Positions 26,965-36,153 of a stretch of DNA of 64,000 nucleotides are shown here, one piece after another. This DNA is from Lactobacillus agrestimuris (GTDB lineage Bacteria > Bacillota > Bacilli > Lactobacillales > Lactobacillaceae). The notes below the pieces were generated by a model that was not told the origin of the DNA, searched no databases, and saw only the letters and a list, made by a program, of their open reading frames with translations. The position numbers and the translations under genes were made by a program. The first letter of the stretch is position 1, and the number at the start of each line of letters is the position of its first letter. Location: NCBI RefSeq assembly GCF_943193025.1, contig NZ_CALPCQ010000002.1, forward strand, positions 1 through 64,000, given 5' to 3'.

Positions 26965-27588
26965 TTGAATAAATTAAAAAACCTAATATTATTTTTATTT
27001 GCCAGTTTTGGAATGATTCTAGTGTTGTCTGCGTGTTCTAATCAAAATAGTTCTTCAAACAATGACAACTATAGCTCAAGGAGTACTAGTACTACGAGAA
27101 CTAAAAAAGATGGTGCTAGTCTAATTGTATATTTCTCAATGTCAGGAACAACAGAAGAAGCAGCTAAACAAATTCAAAAAGATACAGGTGCTAAGATATT
27201 TAGAATTACGGCAAAAAGAGCGTATTCTAATGATTATGATGGCTATGCTAAACGTGGTGATTATGAACGCAGACATAATGTTCATCCCGCTATAAAAAAT
27301 AGAATTCCTGATTGGGAAAAATATAAGACAGTGTATGTGGGTTTTCCAACTTGGTGGCAACACCCACCAATGATCATTCATACTTTATTTGATGATTATA
27401 GTTTTAAGGGTAAAACGATAGTTCCATTTACTACTAGTATGTCAACGCCTATGTCTAGTTCAATGCCTTATATTCGTAGAATGGCAAGTAAAGATAGAGC
27501 TAGAGTTTTAAACGGCTTTAGATATACTGGGAATAAAACAGCTTTAGCAAACTGGATAAAGGGATTGAAATTAACCGATAATAAATAG
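26965..27588 (+). CDS. Lipoprotein with flavodoxin domain
   Basis: About 207 residues from TTG 26965 (aagga 10 nt upstream; ATG 26956 is too near the RBS). The signal peptide ends in lipobox LSAC, followed by a Ser/Asn/Thr-rich linker, so it is predicted to be tethered outside the membrane. The flavodoxin domain (about 55-205) has FMN loop SMSGTTEEAA and the family stretch GFPTWWQHPPMIIHTLFDD, with conserved HPAIKN before it. Flavodoxins are normally cytosolic; an exported copy suggests extracytoplasmic electron transfer (inference). It is followed 12 bp later by an exported esterase. Confidence 0.87.
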   Translation: MNKLKNLILFLFASFGMILVLSACSNQNSSSNNDNYSSRSTSTTRTKKDGASLIVYFSMSGTTEEAAKQIQKDTGAKIFRITAKRAYSNDYDGYAKRGDYERRHNVHPAIKNRIPDWEKYKTVYVGFPTWWQHPPMIIHTLFDDYSFKGKTIVPFTTSMSTPMSSSMPYIRRMASKDRARVLNGFRYTGNKTALANWIKGLKLTDNK

Positions 27589-27600
27589 AGGTGATTGTAG

Positions 27601-28560
27601 ATGAGAAAATTTAAACAAGTATTTGGAGTGCTCACCTCTGTATTATTGGTATTTACTTTAGTGGCTTGTTCTAATGCAGAACAAGTTAATAGTAAAAATA
27701 AAGGTTCTAAAGTAAAAATCACTAGAACTAGTAAAAAAGTAAAGACAAAAGGTGTAGGACAAATCAGAACAATTTTTTATCAAACCGCTTATCAAGGAAA
27801 AAAGTATAATAAAAAAGCACAAGTATATTTACCTACTGGTTTTAACAATAATGAAAAACATAATATCCTGTATTTACTTCATGGTTCAACTGAGGTACGA
27901 AATGGCCAAAGTACACTTCTGAAAGATGGTAATTTTAAACAATTATTTAATAAGTTAAACAATAATGGACGTTTAAAAAATACGATTGTTGTTTTTCCCA
28001 CTTACTATCCTTCTGCAAAGTTTGTAACTAGTAACTATTATCAAGATAATACTTTAAATCGTAATTTCGGTAAAAATGAATTGATGAATGACTTAGTTCC
28101 AGCAGTTGAAAGTCACTATCGTACTTATTCTAATTTAAAAATAAATAGTTCAGCTTTGCAAAAATCGCGTGCCCATCGGGCATTTGGTGGCTTTTCAATG
28201 GGAAGTATTACTACATGGTATGTTTTCCAATATGATTTTCCATATTTTCGATACTATCTCCCATTTGCTGGAGATTCTTGGACTGTAACTTCTGATGGTG
28301 GAACTAATGCTCCTAGAAGAACTGCGCAGGTTTTAGCTGATGTAGTTCGCAGATATCCAGATTTCAAATTCAAGATTATGGCAGGAGTGGGTTCAGGTGA
28401 TGGAACTAGAGGATCAATGGAACCACAAATTGATGCAATGAAAAATTTGCCACAATTTAACAACAATAATCTGCAATATTATGTTCAAGATGGTGGAACT
28501 CATAGTGCTCCAACCTTTAATAAAGTAATTAATTATTACGCGACTCAATTATTTAAATAG
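27601..28560 (+). CDS. Lipoprotein esterase (PF00756-type)
   Basis: 319 residues. Lipobox LVAC at about 19-22, a Lys/Ser-rich linker, then an esterase-D/feruloyl-esterase-like domain. It begins with QTAYQGKKYNKKAQVYLPTG and has YLLHGSTE as oxyanion region. The nucleophile is in GGFSMGS (about 197-203), the acid in GSGDGTRGS and the base in GGTHSAPT. Such domains cleave carboxylic esters, including hydroxycinnamoyl esters in some lactobacilli; the substrate here is not known. RBS gaggtgat. Same operon as the flavodoxin; a paralogous pair is at 40705/41344. Confidence 0.87.
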   Translation: MRKFKQVFGVLTSVLLVFTLVACSNAEQVNSKNKGSKVKITRTSKKVKTKGVGQIRTIFYQTAYQGKKYNKKAQVYLPTGFNNNEKHNILYLLHGSTEVRNGQSTLLKDGNFKQLFNKLNNNGRLKNTIVVFPTYYPSAKFVTSNYYQDNTLNRNFGKNELMNDLVPAVESHYRTYSNLKINSSALQKSRAHRAFGGFSMGSITTWYVFQYDFPYFRYYLPFAGDSWTVTSDGGTNAPRRTAQVLADVVRRYPDFKFKIMAGVGSGDGTRGSMEPQIDAMKNLPQFNNNNLQYYVQDGGTHSAPTFNKVINYYATQLFK

Positions 28561-28571
28561 CATTCGCTTAG

Positions 28572-28626
28572 CGTATAGCTCTATGAATGATTGATAATTT
28601 TCAAGATTTAATAATGACAGTATACT
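28572..28626 (+). promoter_or_regulatory. Island promoter 3 (NmrA-like 28664)
   Basis: cgtatagctctatga, gataatttt, tatact at +49. Confidence 0.78.
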
Positions 28627-28663
28627 TTTATACGTAAAGAAATTCAGAAAGGACAGATTGATT

Positions 28664-29326
28664 ATGACAAAGAATGTAGCTATTATTGGTGCGAATGGTC
28701 AAATTGCACGCTTAGTAGAAGATCGTATTTTAAATGAAAATAAAGATGTTCACTTGACGCTATTTTTAAGAAATGCAAGTCGTCTTTCAGAATTAGAAGG
28801 TAATAGTCAAGTAACTATTATCGATGGAGATGCAACTGATCCGGAAGATTTACGTAAAGCAATTAAGGGCCAAGACATTGTTTATGTTTCATTTGTTGAT
28901 CACGGTGCTGGTGCAAAAACTACACAAGATATAATTAAGATCATGGATGAAGAAGGTGTAAAACGTCTAATTTCCTCAAATATCCTAGGTATTTATGATG
29001 AAGTGCCAGGTAAGTTTGGAGATTATAATCGTGATGTTTGCTTCGGCGGAAAAGTTGAACCGGACAATGCTATGGTTCTTTCAGATAAGTACGTTGAAGA
29101 TTCAGACCTTAATTGGACTGTGATGCGTATAGCTTGGCTTAACGATCGTGATGATACTAATTATACTGTCACTCAAAAGGGTGAAGAATATGTTGGTGTA
29201 TCTGTTTCAAGAAAGAGCGTTGCAGATGTTGTCGTATCAATCATCAACGACCCATCTAAATATAGCGATGAAAGTATTGGCTTTGCCGATCCAGCAACTC
29301 AAGGCTCAGATAAGCCGGTATATTAA
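28664..29326 (+). CDS. NmrA-like NAD(P)-binding oxidoreductase
   Basis: 220-residue Rossmann protein: GANGQIARLVEDR (residues 8-20) is the dinucleotide loop, IDGDATDPEDLRKAI follows, and VSFVDHGAG/SSNILGIYDE are typical of the atypical SDR (SDR_a/NmrA) group. It lacks the YxxxK pair of classical SDRs. The start at 28664 matches its paralogue at 46638 and has aggac 10 nt upstream. The 3' 160 bp are nearly identical to the paralogue in DNA. Confidence 0.87.
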   Translation: MTKNVAIIGANGQIARLVEDRILNENKDVHLTLFLRNASRLSELEGNSQVTIIDGDATDPEDLRKAIKGQDIVYVSFVDHGAGAKTTQDIIKIMDEEGVKRLISSNILGIYDEVPGKFGDYNRDVCFGGKVEPDNAMVLSDKYVEDSDLNWTVMRIAWLNDRDDTNYTVTQKGEEYVGVSVSRKSVADVVVSIINDPSKYSDESIGFADPATQGSDKPVY

Positions 29327-29349
29327 TTCTCTATTAGTTAATTTCATTC

Positions 29350-29458
29350 AAAAAGTGTCTGGAAAAAACTAATTCTCGGACATAAAAAAGAACGATGATT
29401 TCCTTTGGATTGATCGTCTTTTCGTATCTGAGGATTAGTTTTTCTCCAGACACTTTTT
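29350..29458. repeat. 109-bp hairpin element, copy 1
   Basis: Ends aaaaagtgtct and agacacttttt pair as long arms; inside are ctaattctcgg/ggattag and aacgatgat/attgatcgtc arms. It works as a bidirectional terminator between convergent genes. Related copies are at 30936 and 32452. Confidence 0.85.
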
Positions 29459-29942
29459 ATACTTCTCTAAAAAATTGATACAAATACTCGCGATAAGCAA
29501 ATGCCATGATTACATTGCGCAGCATCTGTTTTTGATCGGTATTGTCGTGGCCGATCTTTTGTAATTTGTTATTTTGATTGAAAACATATAATAAAACATT
29601 TTTTAGTTCGGCAGCAAAGTAGTTATAAGCTACTTCGGTTGAATATGTTTTTTGCTGAATAGTGATTGCTTTTTGTAAGTCCTCTTGATCCATCACGTTT
29701 TTGGCAATAGCAATAAAAATTAAAGTGGCAATTTGATCTCTTTTATATAATCTGCCCTCAGGAGATGCAATCAAATCGTGTTTTACATAGTTACTGATCA
29801 TTGAAGTAGTAATTTTTAGGTTACCTAAGGGAGCTAAGTATTGATTAATATAAGTTACTACCTGGTTTAAATATAATCCCATTTCGGGTATTTTTTGATA
29901 AACGGGAAGATTTAATTCTGCTACTGAAACATTTTTTTTCAT
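29457..29942 (-). CDS. DUF1836 protein
   Basis: 161-residue, helical. The central part (TSMISNYVKHDLIASPEGRL then YKRDQIATLIFIAIAK) resembles a MerR-like HTH found in DUF1836 proteins. It is divergent from a DegV gene, a pairing often seen in lactobacilli, so it may regulate it. RBS gaggaga. Its stop lies inside the hairpin element. Confidence 0.82.
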   Translation of the reverse strand: MKKNVSVAELNLPVYQKIPEMGLYLNQVVTYINQYLAPLGNLKITTSMISNYVKHDLIASPEGRLYKRDQIATLIFIAIAKNVMDQEDLQKAITIQQKTYSTEVAYNYFAAELKNVLLYVFNQNNKLQKIGHDNTDQKQMLRNVIMAFAYREYLYQFFREV

Positions 29943-30088
29943 GATGGAGTCTCCTCAAAATGATATTAAGTTAATTATTTTCTTTTTTTAGCATTCTGTC
30001 AATTAATATCTTGCAACAGGTTTTTGAAAAACTGTTGACATAATTTGCAAAACTAGATAATATCAATTTCATAAGTGAGGTAATTAAA

Positions 30089-30928
30089 ATGACAGTAAAA
30101 ATAATTACGGATTCAGGGGCTAACGCTTTCATGTCATCTATCGACGGTATACAGCAAAGCAGTGTTCCATTAACAATTAGAGCTGGTTCGCTTTCTTGGC
30201 TTGATAATGGGGAAGTAGATATTCCTAAATTTATTTCTGCTTTGAAAAGTACTAAAGATCGCACTTCGACTGCTTGTCCTAGTGTACAAGATTGGATGAA
30301 TTCTTTTGCCGGAGCAGATGAAATTTTTGTTTTAACAATTACTAGTGCCTTATCTGGAACATATAATTCAGCTGTCCAGGCTGCAAAAATCTTCACCGAA
30401 ACACATCCAGATGTGAGGATTCATGTCTTCGATACTCGCTCAGCTGGCCCACAAATTAGGTTACTTGCTGAAGATGTAGCGCGAATGTTTAATAATGGCT
30501 TAAATTTTGACCAAGTTGTTGAAACTATGAAATATCGACTTAGACAGACAGATTTACTTTTTGTCTTAGAAAATTTGGATAATTTAGCCAATAATGGGCG
30601 GATTAATCCGGCTTTGGCGCGGATTGCTCATGCATTGAAGTTAAATATTGTTGGAACTGCTAATGACGCCGGTAAATTTGAAATGGTGGGTAAGACCAGA
30701 GGCGGAAAGAAGATGTTTTCTAAATTAGTTAAAAATATGCAAGAAACTGGTTATCGCGGTGGCAGGGTATTAATTGATTATGTTCAAAATCGAGAAAAAG
30801 CTGAAAAATTAAAACAGACAATCTTAGTTGTTTATCCAGAAGCGCAAGTTTCTTTATCTGAATGCGGCGGATTGTGTACATATTATGCCGAAGATAATGG
30901 TTTAATGATCGGTTATGAAAAAAATTAA
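30089..30928 (+). CDS. DegV-family fatty-acid-binding protein
   Basis: 279 residues, DegV/FakB fold: ITDSGANAF at the N-terminus, TSTACPSVQDW, TSALSGTYNSAVQAA, FDTRSAGPQ and LENLDNLANNGRI. FakB proteins present fatty acids to the FakA kinase for phospholipid synthesis. RBS gtgaggt. It has its own promoter opposite DUF1836 and ends at a short hairpin. Confidence 0.92.
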   Translation: MTVKIITDSGANAFMSSIDGIQQSSVPLTIRAGSLSWLDNGEVDIPKFISALKSTKDRTSTACPSVQDWMNSFAGADEIFVLTITSALSGTYNSAVQAAKIFTETHPDVRIHVFDTRSAGPQIRLLAEDVARMFNNGLNFDQVVETMKYRLRQTDLLFVLENLDNLANNGRINPALARIAHALKLNIVGTANDAGKFEMVGKTRGGKKMFSKLVKNMQETGYRGGRVLIDYVQNREKAEKLKQTILVVYPEAQVSLSECGGLCTYYAEDNGLMIGYEKN

Positions 30929-30935
30929 GCAAATC

Positions 30936-30975
30936 AAAGTGTCTGGGAAAAAATTAATTCTCGGACACTTTTTAG
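30936..30975 (+). terminator. Short relative of the hairpin element acting as terminator
   Basis: aaagtgtc / gacacttt with a 20-nt loop containing the same gggaaaaaattaattctc as the long copies; followed by Ts. Confidence 0.75.
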
Positions 30976-31052
30976 TTGTTTTTGAAATTTTTAATGAAAT
31001 AATGACAATTTTAAGATAAAATAGGGAAAAATAAATTAAGCGGAGGTTAAAA

Positions 31053-32474
31053 ATGAAAAACTTTTTTAAGAAAGTATCGGTAACAACATTCTTAAAGGCA
31101 GACGCACGTTTAACACGATCCCTTAATGCAAAGGACTTAGTAGCACTAGGGATTGGAGCTGTAATTGGGACCGGTATTTTTATTTTACCCGGACATGAAG
31201 CTGCTCAGCATGCTGGTCCAGCTGTAGCAATTGCTTTTCTACTAGCTGCCATTGTATCAGGGATGGTTGGAATGGCATATGCTGAGTTTTCTTCAGCTAT
31301 GCCTGTAGCCGGTTCAGCTTATTCATTTGGCTCAGTAGTTTATGGAGAAATAGTTGGTTGGCTGATTGGCTGGGGATTATTATTAGAATATTTCTTGGCA
31401 GTATCAGCAGAAGCAACAGGTTTTGCATCATATTTTAATAATAATATTTTAGAAGCAATTGGAATTAATTTACCTAAATCTCTTCAAGCGGGTCCGATGG
31501 AAGGCGGAGTAATAAACATTTCTGCAGTAGTAATTATTTTACTAATTGCTGCTATCTTGTACCAAGGTGGCAATATGTCTAAAAAAATAGAAAACTTTGC
31601 TGTAATTTTGAAAGTGGCAATTATTATCTTATTTATTATTGTAGGTATTTTTTACATTAAGGCACAAAATTATGTTCCTTTTTATCCTAAAGAATTTAGA
31701 ACTGAACCATGGGGAATTGGAGGAATTTCAACAGCTGCTGCCACTGTCTTCTTTGCTTTTATTGGATTTGATGCCTTAGCAGCTAACTCAGCTGAAACGG
31801 TTCATCCAGAAAAAAATGTTGTCAAAGGAATTTTGGGCACAGTTTTAATTGCAGTAATTCTATATGTAAGTTTTTCATTAGTCTTAACTGGAATGGTAAA
31901 TTATAAACATCTTAATGTTGATGATCCAGCGGCTTATGCATTAAAAGCAGTAGGACTTAATGCATGGAATAAGTTAATTACAGTAGGAGCATTAATTGGA
32001 ATCTTCACAGCGATGATTGCCATGTTACTAGGTGGTTCACGTCTACTTTATGCATTAGGAAGAGATGGTTTATTACCTAAAAGTATGGGTCATGTAAACA
32101 ATAAAAAAATGATTCCTAATAATGCAATTATTGTTTCTACTATCATTGGAGCAATTTTTGCCGGATTAGTTCCTTTAGTACAACTTGCTTCATTAATTAA
32201 CGCAGGTACATTAATTGCATTCGCATTTATTTCATTTGGTATCATTCCTCTAAGAAAAAGAGAAGATATTAAAAACACTGGATTTCAAATGCCAGGCTAT
32301 CCGGTATTACCTATTATTGCAGGGGCATTAAGTGTATATTTTGTAATTATGTTACCTAAAACCACAAAAATAATGGTAAGTATTTGGATGTTATTAGGAG
32401 TATTAATTTACTTGATTTATGGTTTGAGACATTCTAAACTTCAACAAACAGAAAAGTGTCTGGGAAAAAACTAA
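31053..32474 (+). CDS. APC-superfamily amino-acid permease
   Basis: 473 residues, about 12 helices plus one. The signature LVALGIGAVIGTGIFILPG (residues 29-47) is the APC family substrate-binding helix 1; it fits YfnA/CAT-type amino-acid permeases. RBS cggaggt. Its last six codons (KCLGKN) and stop come from the inserted hairpin element at 32452, so its original C-terminus was replaced. Confidence 0.9.
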   Translation: MKNFFKKVSVTTFLKADARLTRSLNAKDLVALGIGAVIGTGIFILPGHEAAQHAGPAVAIAFLLAAIVSGMVGMAYAEFSSAMPVAGSAYSFGSVVYGEIVGWLIGWGLLLEYFLAVSAEATGFASYFNNNILEAIGINLPKSLQAGPMEGGVINISAVVIILLIAAILYQGGNMSKKIENFAVILKVAIIILFIIVGIFYIKAQNYVPFYPKEFRTEPWGIGGISTAAATVFFAFIGFDALAANSAETVHPEKNVVKGILGTVLIAVILYVSFSLVLTGMVNYKHLNVDDPAAYALKAVGLNAWNKLITVGALIGIFTAMIAMLLGGSRLLYALGRDGLLPKSMGHVNNKKMIPNNAIIVSTIIGAIFAGLVPLVQLASLINAGTLIAFAFISFGIIPLRKREDIKNTGFQMPGYPVLPIIAGALSVYFVIMLPKTTKIMVSIWMLLGVLIYLIYGLRHSKLQQTEKCLGKN

Positions 32475-32676
32475 TTCTTGGGCATGAAAAAAGAACGATG
32501 ATTTCCTGATGGATTTGTAGTGAGCCGTAAAAGTGTCCAACTTTTACGGCTCACTACAACCAGTCTTCTTTATGCCAAAATAAAAAGAGCAAAAAAAGAC
32601 GGTCAAGCAGCTCAAATTAAGAGTTGGATTGATCGTCTTTTCGTATCTAAGAGCTAGTTTTTCCCAGACACTTTTT
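32452..32676. repeat. Hairpin element, copy 3, with nested insert
   Basis: The left arm (aaaagtgtctgggaaaaaac) and the right arm (to 32676) match copy 1. Between them about 120 bp is inserted: a perfect 20-bp inverted repeat (32515-32534 / 32540-32559, arm ttgtagtgagccgtaaaagt, loop gtcca), then unplaced sequence to about 32630. Confidence 0.85.
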
Positions 32677-32705
32677 GATTTCAAAATGGGAAAAGAGTCG
32701 CTTAA

Positions 32706-33563
32706 TTAATCTAATACTTCTTTTGCAATAGAAATGAATGTATTTAACTTATCACTATCTTCCATCCGAAAAGCTACGTATATAGTTTGTTGAGCTTCAG
32801 GATCGGTAATAGGAATTAATCTTCTTTTATGATCTTGATGCTGTTTTGTCTGTTCAAGTTTAAGCGATAGATTTGTTCTAAAAATTGGAAAATTAGATTT
32901 TTTAATAAGTTCATTGAAAGTTTCAAGATCATTTTGGAATAAAAAAATACCATGTGGAATATTTTTCTTAATAATTTCTTTCCAAATTCCGATTTTGTTA
33001 AAGACAATAAATTCATGTGTATTCAAGTCAGAAAAAGTAATTGATTGATGATGATAGAGAGGATTATATTTAGTGATTTTAATAAAAAGCTTTTCTTTAG
33101 TAATTGGAAGTGATTTTATTTTCTCATGATTTATCTTACTTGTTGTGAAAGTAACATCGACTTGGTGACTTAATAAACTAGATAGTACGTCGTCAGTTTT
33201 TATCAGAGTAGGGATAAAAATATATTCAGAATTATTTTTAAACTTATTCTTTAATAAAAGTAGAGGAGCAGGAATTGTTGAAGCGACAATTATTTCCTTT
33301 TGAGCAAAATTCTGAATAGCTGGAATAAAGTCATTCTGTTCTTTTACAATCTTTTTTGCTAACTTTACAGCATTTTCACCTGCAGCAGTTAGAATAATTC
33401 GTTGTGGTTTGCGAATAAAAAGTTTAACGCCTACTTTTTTTTCTAACTTTTGAAGTCCACGGCTAATTGTTGCTGGCGATACATTAAGTTCATTGGCAGT
33501 TTTTGATAGGGTATGATTTTTTTCAAAAGAAACTAAATATTCCAATAAATAATTTTCAATCAT
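32706..33563 (-). CDS. LysR-family regulator, island paralogue B
   Basis: 285 residues. HTH at 5-60 (NHTLSKTANELNVSPATISR then GLQKLEKKVG) and an effector domain aligned with the other two island LysR proteins (NIPHGIFLFQNDLETFNELI). It is more diverged from them than they are from each other. RBS taggaggta. It is divergent from the MFS gene, with a shared-type promoter in between. Confidence 0.88.
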   Translation of the reverse strand: MIENYLLEYLVSFEKNHTLSKTANELNVSPATISRGLQKLEKKVGVKLFIRKPQRIILTAAGENAVKLAKKIVKEQNDFIPAIQNFAQKEIIVASTIPAPLLLLKNKFKNNSEYIFIPTLIKTDDVLSSLLSHQVDVTFTTSKINHEKIKSLPITKEKLFIKITKYNPLYHHQSITFSDLNTHEFIVFNKIGIWKEIIKKNIPHGIFLFQNDLETFNELIKKSNFPIFRTNLSLKLEQTKQHQDHKRRLIPITDPEAQQTIYVAFRMEDSDKLNTFISIAKEVLD

Positions 33564-33586
33564 ATTTACCTCCTAGTTTGCACTAC

Positions 33587-33641
33587 ACGTAAACTAACAT
33601 ACAAGAGAAGTAATTTTCAAGATTTCAGTTTGTCAGTAAAA
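33587..33641 (+). promoter_or_regulatory. Island promoter 4 (MFS 33673)
   Basis: cgtaaactaacatac, aagtaatttt, taaaat at +49. Confidence 0.7.
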
Positions 33642-33672
33642 TTATTTTATCAAGTATTGAAGGGAGATTATG

Positions 33673-35010
33673 ATGAAAAGTAAAGAAAAGTTTGGTATTG
33701 TTTTACCAATTGTTTTAGTTTCTTATTTTTTAATATTATTAAATAACTCGTTGATTTTTACTAGTACTGTTCAAATTAGTCGTGATATGCATATGGACAG
33801 TATTATGATTGCTTGGGTTAGTAATGCGTATGCGCTAACCTTTGGAGGATTTTTGGCCCTAGGTGCAAGACTAGGAGACATCATGGGTAGAAGAAAAGTC
33901 CTTTTAATTGGATTAATAATTTTTAGTATTGCTTCATTATTTGTTGGAATTGCAAGATCTCAAGCAATGCTTATTGGGATGAGAGCAATTCAAGGTTTAG
34001 GGGGTGCATTTTTAGCGCCAGCAACTTTGGCCCTTTTGATGGATTACTATCAAGGAAAAATGCTTACTAAATCAATTGCTTATTATGGTGCAACTGCAGG
34101 TATTGGAACAAGTTTAGGCTTAATTATTGGGGGAGTAATTGCTAGTTACTCTAGTTGGAGAGTTGGCTTCTTTATTGATATGCTTGTTGGATTAATTCTA
34201 CTAGCTATGTCTATTAAGTATATTCATCCACATAATACCTTAGATAAAAATCACAATATTGATTATTGGGGGGCTCTAACCTCAATTATTGGTTTTAGTG
34301 GTTTAATTTATAGCATCAATGGTACTGCATTCAAAAATATAGCAATTATTATTACAGTGATTGCTTTAATTATGTTTATTTTAATTGAAAGGAAGGCTGC
34401 CAATCCTTTAATGCCATTAGTAATTTTTAAGGATAACGAGCGGTCAAGTGCACTTGTTTCAAGATTCTTTATGCTTGGAGCAAGTATGTCATACTTCTTT
34501 TTGATGCCACAAGCTTTACAAAAAGTATTTGGTTTAACCCCCTTAATGGCAGCAATCGCGTTTTTACCTTTAACACTTATACAATTTATTGTTTCTCTTT
34601 GTGTTGCAAAGCTAACATTTAAATTTACTAATACCAAGGTATTAATTGCTGGAGCAATTGTAGATACTTTTGGATTAATATTGGGAGCCGGTCTTGGAAT
34701 TGAAAAGGGATATCTTATTGGTGTAGCTTTACCAATGATTTTTATTGGAATTGGTCAAGGATTAATTATGAGTCCCTTAACTGTAGCGGGTGTAGCTCGA
34801 ATTCCTGATGATATTGCTGGAGCTGCTTCTGGTGTTGTGAATACTGTTCACCAAATTGGAGGGGCCGTTGGTTTAGCAATTGTGTCTGAAGCTGTTGCAA
34901 CAATTTCTTCTCCTAGCCTCTCTATTGATCGTGCTCAATGGGTAATGGTTATTTTGGCAATTATTATGCTTATTGCAGGTTTAAACATTTTAAGAGGTAA
35001 GCACGAATAG
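33673..35010 (+). CDS. MFS transporter, DHA2-type
   Basis: About 445 residues with 14 likely helices. Motif A LGARLGDIMGRRKVLLIG near 68-85, RAIQGLGGAFLAPATLALL motif C region and the C-terminal GAASGVVNTVHQIGGAVGLA. DHA2 proteins export drugs or organic compounds by proton antiport. Start 33670 or 33673; the second fits gggag spacing better. The neighbouring LysR and the enzymes suggest export of a toxic substrate or product. Confidence 0.9.
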   Translation: MKSKEKFGIVLPIVLVSYFLILLNNSLIFTSTVQISRDMHMDSIMIAWVSNAYALTFGGFLALGARLGDIMGRRKVLLIGLIIFSIASLFVGIARSQAMLIGMRAIQGLGGAFLAPATLALLMDYYQGKMLTKSIAYYGATAGIGTSLGLIIGGVIASYSSWRVGFFIDMLVGLILLAMSIKYIHPHNTLDKNHNIDYWGALTSIIGFSGLIYSINGTAFKNIAIIITVIALIMFILIERKAANPLMPLVIFKDNERSSALVSRFFMLGASMSYFFLMPQALQKVFGLTPLMAAIAFLPLTLIQFIVSLCVAKLTFKFTNTKVLIAGAIVDTFGLILGAGLGIEKGYLIGVALPMIFIGIGQGLIMSPLTVAGVARIPDDIAGAASGVVNTVHQIGGAVGLAIVSEAVATISSPSLSIDRAQWVMVILAIIMLIAGLNILRGKHE

Positions 35011-35027
35011 AAATACTATTTATTATT

Positions 35028-35082
35028 TGTATACTGCTATTAGAATTAAGTAATTTTCTTGTGAACTTTTTGAACATATACT
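35028..35082 (+). promoter_or_regulatory. Island promoter 5 (esterase 35116)
   Basis: tgtatactgctatta, aagtaatttt, tatact at +49. Confidence 0.75.
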
Positions 35083-35115
35083 TTTTATAAAAGTATTAAT
35101 GAAAAGGAGTATAGA

Positions 35116-36003
35116 ATGACACAAATTGTTTTTCCAAGCAAGTTAGTTCAAATTCCGCAAGATTATTTTAGACCTTCTACTCAACCGGGAACTTTAATTA
35201 ATTTAGATTATTCAACTTATGAGTCTTTTACCTATCAGGATAAGAAAAGAGTTTTACATAAACAAGCTATAGTTTATTTACCATATAATTATGATCAAAG
35301 TATACCTTATAATGTAGTTTATTTAATGCATGGTGGATGGAGCAACGAAACCACTTATCTAGGTACAGCAGAAAATCCAGAGCCTTTTAAATATATTTTA
35401 GATCATGCGATTGCTGACAAGAAAATGACACCAATGATTGTAGTATGTCCAACTTATAACAATTTAAGTCAAAATGACAGTAGCGATTATGAATTAGCAA
35501 TCCAATTAACAAATAATTATCATCACGAATTAGTTAATGACTTGATGCCAGCGGTAGCTAGAGCATTTCATACTTACAGTAAGGATGGCAGTAAAGAAAG
35601 TTTGAAAAATAGCAGGGATCACCGTGCATTTGTAGGATTATCAATGGGCTCTGTTGCAACATGGAGAACTTTTCAATATTGTTTAGATTATTTTAGATAT
35701 TTTATGCCTTCTAGTGGATCGATCTCAAATAATGGTTGGGACTTAGCTGAAATGGTAAAAAAACAAAATCATGATTGGCAAGATTTCTTTATTTTTGCTG
35801 CATCGGGTACAAAAGATTTTGCATATCCAAGTTTTACTAATCAAATTGAAGCAATGAAAAATGATTCGAGTGGAATTTTTAGATATGCCAATAATAGTAC
35901 AGATGGAAACCTCTATTATTTGATACAGGAGGGCAATGAACATAACTGGAATGCTGCAGTACAGTATTTCTATAACGGTTTGATTTGCTTATGGAAAGAC
36001 TAA
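35116..36003 (+). CDS. Cytosolic PF00756-type esterase
   Basis: 295 residues, no signal peptide. VVYLMHGGWSNETTYLG oxyanion region, nucleophile VGLSMGSVATW (about 176-186), acid likely in ASGTKDF, base in EGNEHNW. It is homologous to the two exported esterases but is cytoplasmic, so it could finish hydrolysis of imported esters. RBS aaaggag. Single-gene unit with promoter and terminator. Confidence 0.87.
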   Translation: MTQIVFPSKLVQIPQDYFRPSTQPGTLINLDYSTYESFTYQDKKRVLHKQAIVYLPYNYDQSIPYNVVYLMHGGWSNETTYLGTAENPEPFKYILDHAIADKKMTPMIVVCPTYNNLSQNDSSDYELAIQLTNNYHHELVNDLMPAVARAFHTYSKDGSKESLKNSRDHRAFVGLSMGSVATWRTFQYCLDYFRYFMPSSGSISNNGWDLAEMVKKQNHDWQDFFIFAASGTKDFAYPSFTNQIEAMKNDSSGIFRYANNSTDGNLYYLIQEGNEHNWNAAVQYFYNGLICLWKD

Positions 36004-36016
36004 ATTAAAAATTATT

Positions 36017-36046
36017 AAGTGTAGCAATCATTGCTACACTTTTTTA
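36017..36046 (+). terminator. Terminator
   Basis: aagtgtagcaa / ttgctacactt, loop tca, T-run. Confidence 0.9.
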
Positions 36047-36058
36047 ATATACGAAAAG

Positions 36059-36113
36059 TGAATAGCCCTATACTTAACAAGTAATTTTTTTATATAGTAA
36101 CAGCTCGTATACT
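36059..36113 (+). promoter_or_regulatory. Island promoter 6 (AKR 36154)
   Basis: tgaatagccctatac, aagtaattttt, tatact at +49. Confidence 0.78.
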
Positions 36114-36153
36114 ATTTCTTTGTGATAGAAAACTTTAAAAGAGAGATGATTTA

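Noticed and set aside
29148-29372. Plus-strand frame overlapping the NmrA-like gene
   Set aside because: Out-of-frame shadow; the same shadow occurs at 47116 because the DNA is nearly identical.
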